The notes under the pieces were generated by a model, which saw only the letters and a program-made list of their open reading frames with translations, made no database searches and was not told where the DNA came from. The position numbers and the translations under genes are program-made. A stretch of 64,000 bases of DNA from Diphasiastrum complanatum (lineage: Eukaryota; Streptophyta; Lycopodiopsida; Lycopodiales; Lycopodiaceae), in assembly GCA_029204225.1 (NCBI GenBank), contig CM055097.1:60925532-60989531 (forward strand). The letters are read 5' to 3'. This document shows, piece after piece, positions 45,512 through 58,200 of this stretch; the stretch's first letter is position 1; each line of letters starts with the position of its first letter.

Positions 45512-45874
45512 CTCCCCCTACTTAAACATTTTTGTCCACAAAAATGAAGATGCTCATTCAATGGATTTCAATGCTCCATTTAAGTAGTCTTGAAGACAAT
45601 GTCATGTCCAGCAACTTCCTCCATAGTTGTAGATCCAAGGCTGTTTGAATAAAATCTATCTGATAGCTTTAATCTGCAACTTGATCTATAGTTGTAGATC
45701 CAAGACTATTTGAATAAAATCCATTAGATAGCTTTAGCCTGCAACTTGTGTTTCCATTGAGGAGAAAAGATGGCCGTGGAAGAGGTTGATGAAACACCAT
45801 ATTGCATTTTTTGACAACCAAATTGCAATATCTTCTTTTGTCTGTTTCTTCGTCATGATGACGAATTGGATGAT

Positions 45875-46261
45875 CTATCCAATTCCTTTAGGATCATATT
45901 TTAGCATTGCATCCAGTTGTGTTGGCCTAAAGATTTTGTCATATTGTTGGATGGTCACTTTGTTGTTCAATCCAAACTCTTCGATGATAACCATTAATCT
46001 TGAATTTGAATTGTTAAGATCCCATATGGAAGAAATATCATCAGGATCATGATCTAATATAGATCTCAATGAAATTGGACTGATCAACTTCGAAGATGAC
46101 AAATGATATTCAAAGTGAATATTTATTTTCAACAAGATAGAGTGATTGAGGTATGGGAAAAAAGTGACGATATCTCTTTCACTCATAGTCTCTATGAAAA
46201 ATCTTTCATAGATTACATCATCATATTTGAAAATATTAATATCTCCAATATTTTGAACCAC
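45875..46261 (-). pseudogene. Unknown conserved internal ORF, second copy
   Basis: A 128-codon frame with MVQNIGDINIFKYDDVIYERFF, TMSERDIVTFF, an insert not seen in the other copy (ISPISLRSILDHDPDDISS), and VTIQQYDKIFRP near the end. The homologue is at 27,836-28,190. The family is not recognised. Upstream sequence up to about 46,560 still aligns with the other copy at DNA level (NIQAGNCPSYEMG in one frame), so the ORF was once longer. Confidence 0.4.
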
Positions 46262-47185
46262 AAATTGAAAATCATGATATTAATGAATTTTGGATTGTTT
46301 ATCCCATCTCATAGCTAGGACAATTTCCAGCTTGTATATTACAAATCTCATCACATTCCATTGTGCACTCTAGATACTAAATGTGAAACATTCATATAGC
46401 ACAAGATGTCCTGAAACAAGTATTATGGTTGAATGTGATGCATCAGTCCATGTGACTTCAAGGAAAACGAGGTCCTTGAGTGATTTGCCTCAATGACAAC
46501 TTCATTGTCTGAACTGGCCTTTGTACTGCTCAATTGAAGATCAATATTGAAAACAAAAATATTGTCCTCATAATCCTCCGCATCGTTCATTATCCTCAAT
46601 TGATTTTTGGTGTCCTTGCATTGACATTGTGTTCACATTTTGGATTTCCTTGCTTGATTTAAATTGGGAATTACATTTACGTTGTCGATCCTATGCACAT
46701 CCATAGCACTACATAAATGTTGATTGGCCATCTCTAAGACTTATGAATTCAATGGGAAATCAAGAGTTGTTGATGAAGTTGGTTGATCTATTTGTGAACT
46801 GGCTTTCCCATTGTTGATAGTTGCACTTCTTCATCATGTTGCACTTCCGATTTATTCATTGATAATGTTTATGAAGAATTATCTTTATCATCGTTTCATA
46901 CTTCCAATTCATCCTCTGATGATGTTGACGATGATTCACCACAATAATTTGGCCTACCATTTTTTTGGATTCCTAGATTAACAGTTTCTCCCAAGTGAAC
47001 CTTAGGCGCTTTGTCCTAATCCTTTAGCTTTTGAAACTACCCTATCATTTTGTTGATATGTAATATCCCGCCTATCTCCAAAGTGCGATCTCCAAAGTGC
47101 GCTCTATTGGTGTGAAGTATTCTGTCGCAGCTTCACATTGACCTTGTTCAGTTCATATTCTATAGTGTGAGCATGTGATCTTATA

Positions 47186-47858
47186 TCAAATTAATGACAT
47201 TATCCAAGTCTTCTGATATATATCCTTAGATAAACAAGCTCTTATCTCAGGCTTCAAGCCTAAAATAAAGCACATTGTATTAAAATTTTTCACTGAATAA
47301 CCATATATGTTCATTATCTGATTGAAGTCATTGAAATAGCTCTCCACAGTAGACGTCTGTTGGGTAGAATGCCATACTTGGCCATTTGTACATTCAAACT
47401 CTTCGATGCACTTTTGTACAAAGGTTGGCCATTTATCACTGGTAACATGAGGTTCTTCACACTGCATCCAATATCGCCACCAAATTTTTGTAGATCCATC
47501 AAGGTCTGTCCCTGCAGATTGAATCTTGTCATGGTCACTGCTTGGATGTGATTGAAAATACGTGTGAAAGTTGTCCAACCATACTCTGACATCCATATGA
47601 GTAATTCTACCATCAAATTTGTGAATTGTTGTTTCCACCATAGGCTGGGAAGATTGGTCCATATGAGGATATTGGTAATGATGATGTTCTGATTGAAGTG
47701 AATTCAGCTCCTCAATGTCACTGTCACTGTTATAAGCACCACCACCTGGATTATCATAACTGCTTTGGTAAACTTGTTGATCATCATAATCATCAAAATG
47801 TTTTTCATTATTTTTTAGATAGTCTAAAGCGCTCGAAATTGATATTGGAGAAGAAATT

Positions 47859-47902
<44 letters not shown>

Positions 47903-47926
47903 CCGGGATGTCGGTTTCAAGCGCAA
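47186..47926 (-). pseudogene. Ty3-like Gag (retrotrans_gag-type), start disturbed by a poly-A run
   Basis: An open minus-strand frame whose first residues are lysines translated from a 43-base A run (T on the plus strand, 47,860-47,902), so the true start is either upstream in another frame or downstream at YPHMDQ. Gag features are clear: KFDGRITHMDVRVWLDNFHT, STKIWWRYW, WPTFVQKCIEEFE, STVESYFNDFNQIM and FILGLKPEIRACL. This W...F-x-x-x-F...S-V-x-x-Y-x-x-x-F...G-L-x-P order is typical of the Ty3/gypsy-type Gag capsid region. No zinc knuckle follows in frame. It would build particles for a non-autonomous element. The ORF also begins next to inverted-arm module 10. Confidence 0.65.
47860..47902. 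repeat. Poly-T run of 43 bases
   Basis: An uninterrupted T run (A on the minus strand) between module 10 and the single module arm at 47,830-47,849. It could be the tail of a short retroposed insert, but the length may also be an assembly or sequencing approximation. Confidence 0.9.
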
Positions 47927-47979
47927 ATAGGATAGCCGAACTTTTTAAATAGTCCAACTGCGCTCAAAAGCGATATTGC
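47906..47979. repeat. Inverted-arm module 10
   Basis: Arms GGATGTCGGTTTCAAGCGC (47,906-47,924) and GCGCTCAAAAGCGATATTGC (47,960-47,979), spacer 35. A lone right-type arm GCGCTCGAAATTGATATTGG is at 47,830-47,849 on the other side of the T run. Confidence 0.65.
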
Positions 47980-48770
47980 AAAAAAAAAAAATTCAAAAGA
48001 ATGACTTAAAAAGACTTACGGGCCTTTCTAAATGAAGAAACTAAAAAACATTTGCAACAAAAAATGAACTTCAAAATTGAAATTTGAAGTGCTTCTCTCT
48101 CACCAAGAAATACAAAGGAAAATTTCCAGAATTCTAGCAAATTTGACCCAGCTTCACTAATTTGATTATAATTCTCTTTATTTTGATCCAAATCACAAAG
48201 ACTCAGTACCTCTACAAAGCTAAGAACAAGCTTTATCAGGCTATAAAATCAGATCAATAATTGAGTTGATTTGATAGTCAAATTTACAACAGAACAGGTC
48301 TGAAAATTTTGAAGAAAGAAAATTAGTAAAACTAGAGCTAGAAATCAAGATTTGTCATAACTTTTTGAATACTAATTCAAATGACCTGCCATATGGAACA
48401 AATTAAAGCTAAGACAATGATCTAAAAGCATATGTAAAGAAACTAGGATGAAAGACTGAAATCGAATCTAAAAAATTCAAACAAATTGAAAACCAATTTG
48501 TAATCACCTATTTTGATAGCTTTTGGTAAAATTGCAATAATTGTTGCATCCCTTACCCAAATTGCTTGAAAATTGGTGAAAATGAAAGCTAAAACAAAGC
48601 TCTAAAAGTATATGAATAAAATTAGAAATAACAAACAAAATTATATGCTAAAAATGAGTGTGAACAGACTTGAAAATTCAAAAGTTAGAAATTAGCAAAA
48701 AAAAAGCTACAAAAGCAATAAATTCTTCAAATGAAATGAGATTCATGTTGAATCAAATAATTATTGGATC

Positions 48771-48786
48771 TTCAGCTCTAATACCA
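48771..48786 (-). other. Primer-binding site of the gag-only element
   Basis: Minus-strand TGGTATTAGAGCTGAA, one mismatch in the first twelve bases from the initiator tRNA-Met site. Confidence 0.65.
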
Positions 48787-48790
48787 CAAA

Positions 48791-49436
48791 TGTTATGTGC
48801 CATACCTTTCAATAAGCCAAGCAAGCTATATAACAAGGAGGCAACCACCACACCTATGTTGAAGAGAACCAAAGAGGAGCAATAACAACTAATGTCATGT
48901 GCCATACCTCTCAATCCAAGCCAAGCAAGCTAGAACAAGGAGGCAACCACCACACCTATGTTGAAGAAAACCAAAGATGAAGAATAATCACAAGCTACCA
49001 CAAAGCTCATATCAAAGTGCAACCCAAAAAGAGATGGATTTCATAATGGAGGGTGAGAAATTTATGTGATGGGGCACATGAGACCTAGCAAGATCAAGAT
49101 ACCAAGGCTCACATTCACAAAGGAGGAGGAGGAGATGGAGCTCCTAGTTCTTCAATTGCAAATGAGCCAAAAGATTCCAAAAGTGATGTCTCTTGTCTGC
49201 TTATATACAAGTCCCTAACTTAACTAAACATAACTATCTTAAAGATAGTTAGCCCTTGTTAAGTCTTATTAAATGTATTTGGGTCCTTGTTGGCCTATGA
49301 TCCTTATTAATAAACTTGGAGGGCCTGAAGAGGGAACCACCTTGTTCTATAGGTTAAAGCTCCTTTTGGGCCTACAAAGCTTACAATGGATATTCCAATG
49401 CATTGATAAGCGTTGATGTACTAGTAGTACATGACA
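48791..49436 (-). repeat. 5' LTR of the gag-only element, with an internal tandem duplication
   Basis: The part 49,065-49,436 matches the other LTR. The part 48,791-48,990 contains two copies of a block of about 100 bp (ATGTGCCATACC...GAGGCAACCACCACACC), at 48,795 and 48,897. The end next to the primer site is inferred from TGTTATGT at 48,791. Confidence 0.6.
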
Positions 49437-52295
49437 CTCTGAAAACTAGGCAATGGAATTGCTTCATGAGTTAGTGTGGAATCAACATTGTGGTAATTCG
49501 TCTTGGCTGGGTTGTGGTGTAAATCTTGCAACTATTATGACAACCCTTTTCTTGGCATTCTTGGCAGTCCAAGAATCAAGAAATGTGTGTTTCTTGACTC
49601 TTGGGTTCTCCAAAATGCTGCCTAGTTTAGTTTCTTGCTTTGTTTCTTGCATTTAGAATGTATGTGTTAGCTTACTTTAGTTTGTAAGGACCTGTTTCAT
49701 TTCATTTTTGCAGTTAGTAGAAGTAGGCTTCATTGATGTTCAACTGCACTATACATTGATTTCTTGGTTGAATGCTTTGGTTACATGTTGGTTTGATTGC
49801 ATGTGATACGGTTCAAGAGATACCTCCCTGGATTGTCCTATGACAGGCATGATATATTACTACAACGATGATTTCAGATCTTGCTGCCTTATCTGGACTT
49901 TGAGCAAGAATGTTAACATTCAAAAAAATGCCTAAACGTGCCTGGTGACAGGCAGAAAACATTTCTGTAACTAGATAGACAGAAAAGAACTAGTAAATAG
50001 ATTTTCCAAACAAAGAATCTGTAAACAGTGGCACCCATTGCCGCTTGACCACATCCACATCTTTATTACATTCTTGCTACAATGTTCTTTTCCACCAGAT
50101 CCATACAAACCATTCTGCCTATCTAGATCTGCCATTATGTAAGGCTGCAACCTTTTGTTTGTCTATTCTTCAACAATATGTTTCGATTCTCTATTACCCC
50201 TCATAAAGAACATACTGTAAGACAGCTATATTCAGTATAACTATGTGTAAAGTAGCACTCAAACAGAGCCTCACGACCTCATGCCAGACTCGGCCTTTCA
50301 ATTCATCAAGACAAAACAACACAATAAAAAATCAACTCACTATAGATCCTACTGTCCACCACTTCACCCCCACAGATATCCCTCTTCTGATCCTACTGTT
50401 CACCTACCTACACGCAACCATCTGCATCAAAACACTCACTCCTCCATCACACTGACTCCTTCTTCTCTTCTGACCAAGCCGAGTCATCCATTCCTCCACC
50501 TGCATTCCCCCGATAACACCATCTTGATAGAGCAGAATAGCCAACAAAACTCATTCTCTCTTCCTCTGACCAAACCGAGTAGCAAGCAACTTCCCCTTCC
50601 CATTCCCCACCACGCTACCTGCACACACCTCCAGACCTCCATGCCACCTGCAAACGACCACACGTACCTCCTTTCTCTGTCAGTCCCATATCTCCCACAT
50701 CTGCAAATGACATCCAACATCCAGCCAACACCTCCATATCCTACAACCGACCTCCAGATGCCCTCCACACACCTTCCGTGCCTTCTTCACACTTTCAGCA
50801 GCATCTAACAAACCCACCCAACATCCATGCTCTTCTTTTGACAGTTGTAGCACAGTCATCCCAAAGGAAGCCAGGAACCACGACTTAGCTTGCCAGCTTT
50901 GAAGTTCCGTACCCACTTGAATACAAGCATCCAACTCGCCAACAGCAATCAGACTTAACCAACTTGAAGTTTCGAAACCAACATTGAGATCCAACTTGGT
51001 GCCATGCCAAACTGGGAGTCCCAATGTGGGTGACTTCTCTCAAGCAAGCCGCCCGACATACATCAAACTTAACTAACTTGAAGCTTCGTTAGAAACGAGT
51101 ACCATCCATTCTAAACAAGTCGTCTGACTTACATCAGACTTAACCAACTCAAAGCTTTGTCACGAGTGCTGGAAGCCAACCTAATGCCACGCTAGACTGG
51201 ATAGCCATAAATAGGTAACTGCCACCCAAGCAAGCCATCCAACTCAGCCGACAGGTTAGAACCCGTTTCCCAAGAGCTTAACTCATTCACGTTCATGCAA
51301 GGAACACTTAGAACCACAAGTCACGACATATAAGAAGACAACCAGTTCGTGGAACAAATGGTCCCAACAACATATTGTTGGCGTCCCGGACGGAATGGTC
51401 CCGATGATATATCGCTGGCGTCCTAGAATACGAAAAGCGCCAGATCAAAAGATTTGAAATGGCCTTACCACTAGCACTTTTATTGAACACTGAAACCCAG
51501 AAGGTAATCAGAGTCAGTTTGAGAAAAATCCAACTTGATTAATAAATCTGAGAATGTTACATTTCAAGTGTGTTTTTGACCCTAGTCTCCGATGACGAAA
51601 CAAAATGTTTCTATTACCAAAGCCTTGCTATCTTTCAGCCCTCTGCTTGAAAAAAATGTTCGCAAACGTGAAAGTCAAAAGACACAAACCAGAAATGTTC
51701 TCGAACACCTTGACGAAAAAGACACGAACGAGAAAAATTCGCGAAAGAGAATTTTTCACGGTATAGGGGAGAAAGTCAAACGACGCGAAAGTCAAACGAT
51801 GCGACACAAAAATCGTCGTGACACCTTTTTTGCCCTCATGCTCCAAAAAAGATCAAAAAGATCATGCAAGTACCTAGAAGTACAGATATCTGATCTGATA
51901 GCATGACATTAGCAGAAACACTCTAGGTCATGGCTAGTCTGCCACTCTTGTAATTCATGACTAGTTGTAGATGATTAATCACTCTAATCTAGTGGTTACA
52001 CGACGTGACTATATACTTTCTGGATGATACTTGATACAATACACATGAAGTAGTCTAATGCTAGTAAGCAAGAAGACGAAAATACAGAACAAAAGTCTGC
52101 TTGTGTGCGAGACAAGTTTCTGCAAGTAGGATCCACAGAGATCCAACAAGTCCGCTAGTAAGCGAGACATTACTCGTGAGAAGACTGTATTTTCTCTCAA
52201 GCCAATGCACTACGTGGGTTTGCATGCAGTGCTTGAAGAATTGGAAGAATCAATAGATGATTTTGTAGCCGTTGAGCACATGTATCACTCTTATC
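49437..52295. other. Spacer without a supported gene
   Basis: Less AT-rich in the middle. A Ser/Pro/His-rich 175-codon frame (50,281-50,808) and a Lys/Arg-rich frame (51,592-51,906) lack any family resemblance and look like low-complexity chance frames. Degenerate repeats lie at 50,937-51,260. Confidence 0.45.
50937..51260. repeat. Degenerate tandem repeats
   Basis: The phrase CAGACTTAACCAACTTGAAG occurs with changes at about 50,948, 51,062 and 51,132, each followed by a TTCG or TTTG and, in two units, a TGCCA...CTGG...CAAGCAAGCC segment. Unit lengths are uneven (about 70-115 bp). Confidence 0.5.
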
Positions 52296-52945
52296 TGTGA
52301 AAGATTCAACTAGTTCCATCACATTTTGCAATATTTTCATATTTGGCATATTGAGGCCAAAACTTGTTTTAGACTTAGAGGTTGACTTTTCAAAGTTCAT
52401 TAGTCTAAATTTCATTTGAATAAACACTTTTTGAAAGTGTGGGAAAGATAGAATGCGAGTTTGAGTAGATTCAATTCAAATAAGTTGGGTACATTGAATC
52501 TAGACCCAAAATTGGTAGGGTTAGCATTTTGGTGGGAAAGCCAAGTGGCCAAATAGGGTTTGGACCTGTTATAAAAGGATGTAACTCGTGGAGAGAGTGA
52601 TCTTCTCTCTTCTCTATCTCATTTCATGCTTATACATGGTTCTCTTGGGTTCTACTATCCATTGGTGCACTATCTTGGTGATTGCTTGCAATTCTATGTG
52701 TAGAATGATCTATATTTGTTATTTTTGGATCCACACGTGTGAAATACAGTAGCTTGCTGGTTTTGTTCGGAAAGCAACAGTACATAATCATTTTATTCAA
52801 GTTTGATCAAGTTCGATTAGTGTTTGCATCTCAAATTGTGTGTAGATGCTGATTTTTCTACATTGGTGAAATTGGTAGTGTATTTCTCTTTCTAACCAAA
52901 GATCATTCAATTAGATTGGATCTTAAGGATCTGAAATCTTTCACA
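52296..52945 (+). repeat. 5' LTR of element 6
   Basis: 650 bp from TGTGAAAGATTC to AATCTTTCACA, with TATAAAAGG at 52,571-52,579. It is followed by TGTTATCAGAGC, a primer site with one changed base (TGG to TGT). Confidence 0.9.
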
Positions 52946-53546
52946 TGTTATCAGAGCTTGTGTTTCAGGTTATGAAGGAGGAAATCAGATCTATCAATGA
53001 TTTGGTGAAGATATCAAGTCTACAGCATGCTAGAGAAGGTTTTTTTACTAAAATTGGATTTTTTGCTTTTGTAGATTGGATCTTTTGTAGATCAAAACAC
53101 TAAATAGGTCAATATACTTGTTCAATTCCATTTTTTGAATTCACATGCTGGATTTGGCCGATTTTTAGATCATTGGTTCAGCCTAAGTCGTGGCTTATAG
53201 ATTGCATATCAAATTTTCAGCATTTGCATGTAGATTTGGAATAGTCAATTTTTTGTGATTTTGCCAAAACCCTAATTTTGATTGGATCTCTAGATAGTGA
53301 GGTTGTTGGACTTCATTTAAGTGTGTTTCAATCTTAGGAAGTGGCAAAAGTCATTAGATTGAGGATAGTTCATAGGTTGATCAAGATTCCATGATTCTAT
53401 GTGTTGATTTGCTTGGATAAGTGCTAGAAGAGAATTTGTGAGATAGTTTCAAATCTTGGTGATTTCTTTTGAAAGCATTTGTTGTTGTTCAAAGGAGTGC
53501 TTTGTGCATTGAAGCAGGTTGAAAGAGAAGATCAGGTCATTGCTAC

Positions 53547-54021
53547 ATGGCAACCTCAATTGGAGTCATGTTGGAAGCCAATGATAGGCTTACCTCAAGT
53601 AACTATTCATTATAGAAAGTGAGGATGGAGTCACTTCTTGAGATGAATGATGTTTTGGATATTGTTGTAGGTTTGGAGGAGATACCAGCAACACAACAAG
53701 ATCGATTGAGGTATGACAAGAGGGCCAAGAAGGCTCTACACATGATAAAGATGAATGTTACCAATGAACTTCTCAAGAAAGTTGGTAAGTGCACATCATC
53801 TTTGGAAGCTTGGAATTCATTGAAGAAGCTTTATGAATCCAAGTCTACTTCTAGAGTGTTGACTCTAAGAAGGCAAATCTTTTCTTGTTTGCAAAAGAAT
53901 GAAGAAAGTCCAAGTACTTTTGTTTTGAGAATGAAAGCATTGAATGATGAGTTAGCTTGCATAGATGAAAGCATTAAGGAAGGAGAGCTTATTCAAGTGA
54001 TTCTTAATGGCTTGTTGGATG
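53547..54021 (+). pseudogene. copia gag of element 6, left part
   Basis: ATG 53547 opens a Gag frame (MATSIGVMLEANDRL) with TAG at 53,613-53,615 where relatives have Trp (SLWKVRME). The frame is then open through NELLKKVGKCTSS, TSRVLTLRRQIFSC and FVLRMKALNDELACIDE to ILNGLLD, where element 7 is inserted. The right part continues at 59,867 in a matching reading (DAHANIVQSIAIQK). TGG to TAG is a single G-to-A change. Confidence 0.85.
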
Positions 54022-54660
54022 TGTGAAAAATTGTCAACTAGTAGTATTTTCCTAACTTGAGATTTTGTAGGCCTATGGCCAAATAAAAGTTAGAGATAGG
54101 TAGAGGCCCAAAGTATGTGTACACTACTTTTGAGGTCACATTAATTAGAGGAGGTCGAGTGTGGAGCTCTTCTATTGGCTCATAATTTGGTGCATTCCTA
54201 TTTGACCAAATTTCTAGGTATATGGGTGAATCCTATTGGACCCCAATTTTAGCCTATCATAAGACAAGTGGCCAAGAGGCACTATGGCTGCTATAAATAG
54301 CCATCTCCACGAGTATGTACACATCTCATTTTCATTCTATTGAATGAATGTTATGCTCTTTGAAGGTCCATCTTCTTCTCTCTCACTTTTTTGTTCATAT
54401 CTTGCATTCTAGCCACTAGAATTGTGATTTCTTTGTTGCTATGGCTTCACACGTGTGAAATGCAGGTTGTAGGCTCTGAAGTACGGACAGGGACAACAAG
54501 TTTCTGTTTGTGGAAGCTTATGATCAGATTTTGATGTTTAGTTGATGCTTAGTATGCTTAACATCACAATTTCTATCATTTTTTCAATCTAGATGTGCAT
54601 AACTTCCATGGCCAAGATCTTTATGAAACTTTAGCATCTTTTGGATCTGAGTTTTTCACA
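54022..54660 (+). repeat. 5' LTR of element 7
   Basis: Begins TGTGAAAAATTG and ends GTTTTTCACA; contains TATAAATAGCC at 54,291-54,301 as a likely TATA box. Confidence 0.95.
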
Positions 54661-54672
54661 TGGTATCAGAGC
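54661..54672 (+). other. Primer-binding site of element 7
   Basis: TGGTATCAGAGC directly after the LTR. Confidence 0.95.
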
Positions 54673-55268
54673 ATTAGACGGCCAAATGTGCAGGTTTTGC
54701 CAGATTTAGAAGAGATTTGTGGGCGAGTTTGCTTTTGTAGCATTCCAATCAAGTTTCTAGCTAAAAATCTTGTTGATTTATGTGTAGAAATTGGATCTTT
54801 GTGATCAAAACATCATTTGTATGCATTTCAATTGAAGTAGGGCGAATTCCCTCTGTACTTATCAGAATAAGGAGACAAAAATTGTTTTGGAAAGAGGGAG
54901 ATGCAAGATCCAACAAGATCCTATTAGTTTTCCATTCTAGCATATAGTTTTTTATTCAATTTCTTGCTTCTTCATGTCAAAAACTTCAAAATTGATGTAA
55001 CCCTCTGATTTTCAGTTTGCTGAATGATTCAAGAGTGTATTTCAATCTTAGGAGTGAGGGAAAAGCAAGTATATTGAGGTTTGGTCTTGGTTTGATCAAG
55101 AAATCATAAAACTAGTGGCTAAAATTAAGGAAAAAGTGAGGAAAAGAGAGAAAAAGTAAGGTTTTAGGTTCCAAATCTTTGTGATTTCTTCTTGTGTTTC
55201 ATTTGTTGATTCAAGAGAGTGCTTAGTGCATTGGAACAGGTCAAAGATCAGAGATCAATCATTGCAAC

Positions 55269-58200
55269 ATGGCTACAAATGGAGGCTACATGTTGGAAAG
55301 CAATGATAGGCTTACCTCCCTCAACTATTCTACTTGGAAAGTAAGGATGGAGTCTTTGCTTGAGATGAATGAGTTGATGGATATTGTTGTAGGTGTGGAG
55401 GAGAGACCTTTGGCACCTCAAGAACAATTGAGGTATGGCAAGAGGGCAAAGAAAGCCCTTCACATGATCAAGATGAATGTGACAAATGAGCTTATCAAAG
55501 AGGTTGGTAAGTGCACATCATCTAGTGAAGCTTGGGAAGCCTTGAAGAAGGTTTATGAATCCAAGTCTACTTCTAGAGTGTTGACTTTAAGAAGGCAAAT
55601 CTTTTCTTGTATGCAAAAGAAGAGTGAGAATGGACATGCTTTTGTTTTGAGAGTTAAAGCATTGAATGATGAGTTAGCATGCATTAATGATGGCATAAAT
55701 AATGAGGAGCTTGTTCAAGTGATTCTCAATGGCTTGTTGGATGATCATGCTAATCTTGTTCAAAGTTATGCTATCCAAAAATGTTTACCAAGTGTTGGAG
55801 ACTTGCAAGAGGTCTTGTTGGCTGAAGAATTCAGGTTGCAAGCAAGAGTGGGAGCATCTTCTACATCTCAAGGAGGAGAAGAGGAGGCAATGTTCTCTAA
55901 AGGCAAGTTCAAGGGCAAAGGTAAAAGCAATTGGTCTAAAGGGCAAGACCAAGGTGAGCACTCTACTTTTGGCAAAAAGAAGGATAGATCTAAGCTAAAA
56001 TGTTTCTATTGTGGAGTCAAAGGGCATTTTGCTAGTGATTGTTTTAAGAAAAAGAGGGATCAAGGGGAAAAGCAAACCAATCTAACTATTGATGAGGGTG
56101 GGGATGAGCTTCTTTCAAATGATGCTTTTGTTATGTCATCTTGCTTGTTGGCTAATCATGGAGACATTGATCCTTGGTGGATTGATAGTGGAGCCACTTC
56201 TCATATGACATATCATAAAGAGTATTTTTCATCTTTAATGGCATTTGATGGTGATAGGAAGGTAATCTATACCGCAAATGATGGTGAGTGTACAATCAAG
56301 GGGATTGGCACAATTCCTATTTCACTTTCTACAAATAGGAATATAGAATTGAAAGATGTTTTGCTCATTCCATCCATTACCAAGAACTTACTTAGTGTAA
56401 GCCAAATGCTTGACAAAGGATTCAAAGTTGAGTTTGATGGTGATGCTTGCTTGATCAAAAAGGGGTGTAGTATCATTGCAAAAGGGAAAAGGCAAGGGAA
56501 ATTGTTCAAGCTTGATGCATGTGTTGTTGCTAACCAAGTTGGATGCATGGCAAATGAACAAATGTCAATTCAAGAGGTATGGCATAAAAGGATGGGACAT
56601 CTCAACTACAAGGCCTTGGAGGTAATAGCCAAAAAGGAGGTAGTAAGGGGACTTCCCAAGTCTCTTACTTGCTTGAATCATGTTTGTGAAGAATGTGCTT
56701 TGTCTAAATCACATAGATTGCCATATACTAGATCTATATCTAGATCTAAGATGCCTTTTTCTCTCTTGCATTCGGATATTCATGGTGTTACTACAATTAG
56801 CAATGGAGGTGCTAAGATGTATGTAACTTTCATTGATGATTTTAGTAGATTTTGTTGGGTTTATCTACTAAAGAGCAAGGATGAGGTGTTTGATGTGTTT
56901 GTCAAGTTCAAAGTTGCTATTGAGACTCAATTTACAACCAAAATCAAATGCTTGAGGAGCGACAATGGTGGTGAATACATTTCTAACAAATTCAAAGCCT
57001 TTTGCGATGAGCATGGGATCAAGAGGGAGTACACATGTCCAAGAACACCACAACAAAATGGAGTGGCCGAGAGGAAGAATAGAACCTTGTGTGAGAGTGC
57101 AAAGGCAATGAGATTGAATGCTAATCTTCCTAAACCTTTTTGGAGTGATGCTTTGTTGTGTGCAAATTTCCTATGCAATAGATGGCCAAGTGTTGTATTG
57201 GAAGGAAAAACCCCTTTTGAAGCTTTGTTTGGTACGAAGCCTAATGTCAAGTTTCTAAGAACTTTTGGATGCATTTGCTACTTCAACATTACTCTTGATG
57301 ATAGAACTAAGGAGGATCCATCTTCAAGAAAGGGCATTTTTGTTGGTTATAGTGAAGTAAGCAAAGCATATAGGATTTATGTTCCTTCAATCAAGAAAGT
57401 GTTCACAAGTAGGGATGTCATTTTTGATGAAAGTAACATTCCAAAAGTTGTTTCAAGTGATGATGGTGTTGTTGCAACTAATGTGCTTGATGACAATGGA
57501 GTTGATGACACATTGGATGTGGATGTTGAAGAAGCCTCTTCAAGTCAAATTCCAAGGAGAACTCCAAGGCATAAAGTGAAACCCTCAAGGCTCACTTATG
57601 ATGGCAAAGGTAAGCAAGTGGTGGATGGATCCAACTATGCTTTCCTAACTTCTTTTGATGTACCTTCATGTGTAGATGAAGCAAGGCAAGAAGAGGAATG
57701 GATCCAAGCAATGGATCTTGAGTTTGAAGCACTTATGAAGAACAACACATGGAGATTGGTGGAGCTTCCAAAGGGCAAAAGTGCAATTGGATGCAAATGG
57801 ATCTTCAAGGTAAAGACAAATCAAGATGGATCTATCAACAAGTTGAAGGCAAGGTTGGTGGCTAAAGGTTATGCTCAAGAGCATGGCATTGACTATGAGG
57901 AAACCTTTGCACCCGTGGCAAAGATGGTGAGCATAAGAGTAATCATTTCCCTTGCAACTCTTTATGGATGGGATCTTTGGCAATTAGACATTTCTAATGC
58001 TTTCTTGAATGGTGATCTTGAAGAGGAAGTCTACATGGAGCAACCCGAGAGCTATGTTTCTCATAGCAAGCCTAATCATGTGTGTTTTCTACAAAAAAGT
58101 TTGTATGGTCTTAAGCAAGCACCAAGGAGTTGGTATGCTAGGCTTAACTCTTTTCTACTTTCTCAAAACTTCACTATGAGTGAGTATGATCATTCACTTT

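Larger units (their letters stand above)
45135..49436 (-). mobile_element. Gag-only LTR retrotransposon (Ty3-like Gag), minus strand
   Basis: Read on the minus strand: LTR (49,436 to about 48,791), primer site (48,786-48,771), a Gag gene (47,926-47,186), a decayed stretch, an unknown conserved ORF (46,261-45,875), a purine run TAGGGGGAG and a second LTR (45,511-45,135). The LTRs share GATGGGGCACATGAGACC and CTTTTGGGCCTACAAAGC in the same order. No protease, integrase, reverse transcriptase or RNase H motifs are present, so it would depend on other elements. The flanks (ATTCA and CTCTG) are not a target duplication, so one end may be rearranged. A second fragment lies at 27.6-28.9 kb. Confidence 0.7.

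Noticed and set aside
50281-50808. A 175-codon Ser/Pro/Thr/His-rich frame
   Set aside because: Composition is low-complexity and the antisense strand is open as well; no domain, no homologous copy in the window, no convincing start context.
51592-51906. A Lys/Arg-rich 104-codon frame
   Set aside because: It follows internal DNA repeats (CGAAAGTCAAA, GACACGAACGAG) and has no recognisable domain.
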